Positions 63,001 to 64,000 of a DNA stretch of 64,000 nt are shown here, piece by piece. The DNA is from Tethya wilhelma. Taxonomy: Eukaryota; Porifera; Demospongiae; Tethyida; Tethyidae. The stretch covers positions 5,418,465 to 5,482,464 of the forward strand of contig CAXIPT010000008.1 in NCBI GenBank assembly GCA_964030475.1, read 5' to 3'. A program made the translations under genes and the position numbers. The first letter of the stretch is position 1. Each line of letters opens with the position of its first letter. Under the pieces are notes generated by a model. The model was not told the origin of the DNA and did no database searches. It saw only the letters and a program-made list of their open reading frames with translations.

Positions 63001-64000
63001 AAGTGATTAGCTACAGTACTGAGAAATTTGAACCAATGCAATGAATAAGCTACGGTACTATTACAGATCTTTGCAACACAACACTGAAAATCCATATGAA
63101 GGATCAAGAATAAAAATGAAGTAGTCATGTGCTGAAATTGAGACCCAGCCTTGTTCCAATACTTTTTAATGCACTGCCCATTCCTACACTGCTTATTTTT
63201 TTTGAATTTTTTGGTATTATGAGCCCAACATTCAACCACCATTGTGTGTTGGTGGCTACACTGACTGACCTCCATGACCACGGCCTCCAGCTCCATGGAG
63301 AGAGCCAGCTGCTGAGGGATGATCTTCTCAGAGTAGTTGACGAGCAGAGCAATGAGGTCTCCCATGCCATCCCCAGTGATGGCGGAGGTGGGAACCAGGG
63401 GGATGTACTCCGAGAAGTCCACCTTCTCCCAGAACAGAGCCACGTTCAACCCCTGCATGTCACAAACACCACACCACACTCTCACATCACACTCGTGGTA
63501 CGATAACACGACTAAAGTCCATCTGGTTTGAGAATGCCGGTAGAAAAACTTTAATAACTTTCTAAATATCCAACCAATTTCAAAATTTCAAGCACCATTG
63601 GAAAGCGCTCATTCTCCCCGTTCTTTTTTCAGCTTCCTACGCATTACCAATGCGAAGGTTAGCTATTTTGCCCCATATGAAAAGTATGGTCATGAATCTC
63701 ATTATTTCACTTCCGGCGGTATTCTCAAACCAGATAGACTTTAGCTCTTGCCTGCTCAGCAAATTCAGTGATTGTCTGTTTGACTCTGTCGTCAAAATCA
63801 TCTTTGGTGTTGGGTTTCTGTCTCTTGACGGTCTCTCTCACTCCTCCACTGGGATTACGTCGCCAGTCGTACAGACGATCAATCTATAAATAGAACAACA
63901 CATTACATAATAATAGCGGGAAACTCTTGTAAGAATAAATTTCCACTATATTTGTCGCCTCTTGGCTAGCTGACCTTATTAAGAGCCACGACGAAGGGGG
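57024..64000 (-). CDS. EIF5B: Translation initiation factor eIF5B, C-terminal two thirds (partial)
   Basis: Ribosomal subunit-joining GTPase. The right edge starts at PFVVALNK and the next exon [15 protein letters not shown] completes the NKID guanine motif. [20 protein letters not shown] carries the SA motif. After a 4.7-kb intron (about 58606-63270) come domain II ([32 protein letters not shown]), domain III ([39 protein letters not shown]) and domain IV ([40 protein letters not shown]). It ends [16 protein letters not shown]. The P-loop, G2 and G3 motifs and the long charged N-terminus lie beyond base 64000. Exon joins seen are GT-AG. Confidence 0.96.
57627..57651. repeat. (CA)n microsatellite in EIF5B intron
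   Basis: CA run on the plus strand, (TG)n on the coding strand, just upstream of the exon starting [17 protein letters not shown]. Confidence 0.85.
58661..58893. mobile_element. Possible MITE of family D type in EIF5B intron
   Basis: Starts TACACTGTATACAAGGAAAT and ends near ATTTCAGGCTATATCATACG, with subterminal ATTGATGG / CCATCAAT pairs. Ends are only loosely inverted, so boundaries are approximate. Confidence 0.5.
58907..59296. mobile_element. MITE family H with a known empty site
   Basis: Starts GGGCCACACCAAATTGATTT and ends AAATCAATTTGGTGTGGCC; arms extend about 35 bp to TTCTCGGAT / ATCCGAGAA. It interrupts a segment whose uninterrupted second copy is at 62243. The site has CA/TA on its flanks, consistent with a TA target. 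Confidence 0.9.
59297..59810. repeat. Intronic direct repeat, copy 1
   Basis: From GGAATGGGCCTGCTGTCCCA through CACGTGGCATTTTATGCGCA. It matches 62245-62750 in the same orientation with scattered differences. No coding content. Confidence 0.88.
59884..60115. mobile_element. Inverted-repeat element family F, short copy
   Basis: Starts CATATCTCAGTCTAGGAAGG and ends CCTTCCTAGTATATAGGCTG then AGATATG; both arms also carry GAGATCTTTCAAATGATATG or its complement. Centre is AT-rich and non-coding. Confidence 0.85.
60128..60425. repeat. Minisatellite with unit near 30-35 bp
   Basis: About nine units of GGTTCTTGGTTTCTCATCAC followed by GTGTGATGGGTTTA, with some variant units. More units occur at 60824-60930 just after the N at 60823, so the array is probably longer in the genome. 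Confidence 0.9.
60823..60823. other. Collapsed assembly gap (single N)
   Basis: The minisatellite resumes immediately after this N. Confidence 0.85.
60945..62190. mobile_element. Inverted-repeat element family F, long copy
   Basis: Starts AATATCTCAGCCTAGGAAGG and ends CCTTCCTAGACTGAGATATA. Arms of about 150 bp run inward through GAGATCTTTCAAATGATATG to TCTACGGAAAGCCC and its complement. The roughly 950-bp centre has only short open frames with no recognisable transposase, so it is non-autonomous or decayed. Confidence 0.85.
62215..62755. repeat. Intronic direct repeat, copy 2 (uninterrupted)
   Basis: Matches 58876-58906 plus 59297-59810. The junction GTAGTACGTATAGTAGGAAT is intact here, showing the state before MITE family H entered copy 1. 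Confidence 0.88.
62819..63215. mobile_element. Inverted-repeat element family I in EIF5B intron
   Basis: Left arm AAAATAAGCAGTGTAGGAAT to CTACTTCATTTTTAT (62835-62915) pairs with 63106-63205 (ATAAAAATGAAGTAGTCATG to CATTCCTACACTGCTTATTT). Arms are about 100 bp, centre about 190 bp and non-coding. Confidence 0.88.
63513..63743. mobile_element. Inverted-repeat MITE, family A, copy 2
   Basis: Starts TAAAGTCCATCTGGTTTGAG and ends CTCAAACCAGATAGACTTTA. Its interior is the reverse complement of copy 1 at 1223-1450 (for example CTAAATATCCAACCAATTTC versus GAAATCGGTTGGATATTTAG). Confidence 0.9.

Overview
The window is nuclear DNA from an animal. It carries 18 recognisable protein genes or gene pieces, all conserved eukaryotic or metazoan families: COA5, INPP4, UNC50, NME, IFT172, NUP98, AKAP17A, CEP135, ALG5, an ABCB1-like transporter, ZFR, coronin-7, a HAD hydrolase, CHM/REP, a ZDHHC enzyme, NFXL1 and EIF5B. 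Most are split by many short GT-AG introns. Very tight gene spacing, short introns and many small inverted-repeat transposons suggest a sponge or another early-branching animal; the species call is inference only. No prokaryotic operon, CRISPR array, prophage, tRNA or rRNA was seen.

Layout. 107-557 COA5 (-), running off the left edge; 634-5245 INPP4 (+); 5475-6626 UNC50 (-); 6627-8663 gene-free with two inverted-repeat elements; 8664-9424 NDP kinase (+); 9529-20677 IFT172 (-), with two intronic minisatellites; 20925-22992 NUP98 (+), cut by a one-N gap; 22994-24064 AKAP17A (-), cut by the same gap; 24189-29655 CEP135 (+); 29857-31222 ALG5 (+), missing an exon; 31395-42055 ABCB transporter (-), broken by three one-N gaps, a repeated linker segment and a stray ZFR fragment; 42354-46523 coronin-7 (+); 47644-47744 first exon of a HAD hydrolase (-); 47805-50552 CHM/REP (+); 50717-52463 DHHC palmitoyltransferase (-); 52547-56964 NFXL1 (+); 57024 to the right edge EIF5B (-).

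Gene order is mostly divergent or convergent pairs. Start codons of divergent pairs lie 60 to 300 bases apart, so the pairs probably share bidirectional promoters; several carry a palindromic CACGTG E-box. The genes do not form one pathway. IFT172 and CEP135 are ciliary/centriolar, ALG5 makes the N-glycan glucose donor, CHM and ZDHHC act in protein lipidation, and coronin-7 and UNC50 act at the Golgi.

The main points of interest are non-coding: a minisatellite that switches strand halfway, a 35-bp satellite tied to a repeat family, at least eight inverted-repeat element families (one with a filled/empty site pair, one with a clean 9-bp target duplication, one holding a broken PHD finger), and dinucleotide repeats serving as polypyrimidine tracts. 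Six single N characters mark collapsed gaps, and several odd gene structures are best explained by assembly at those points. I found no convincing new multi-gene system.
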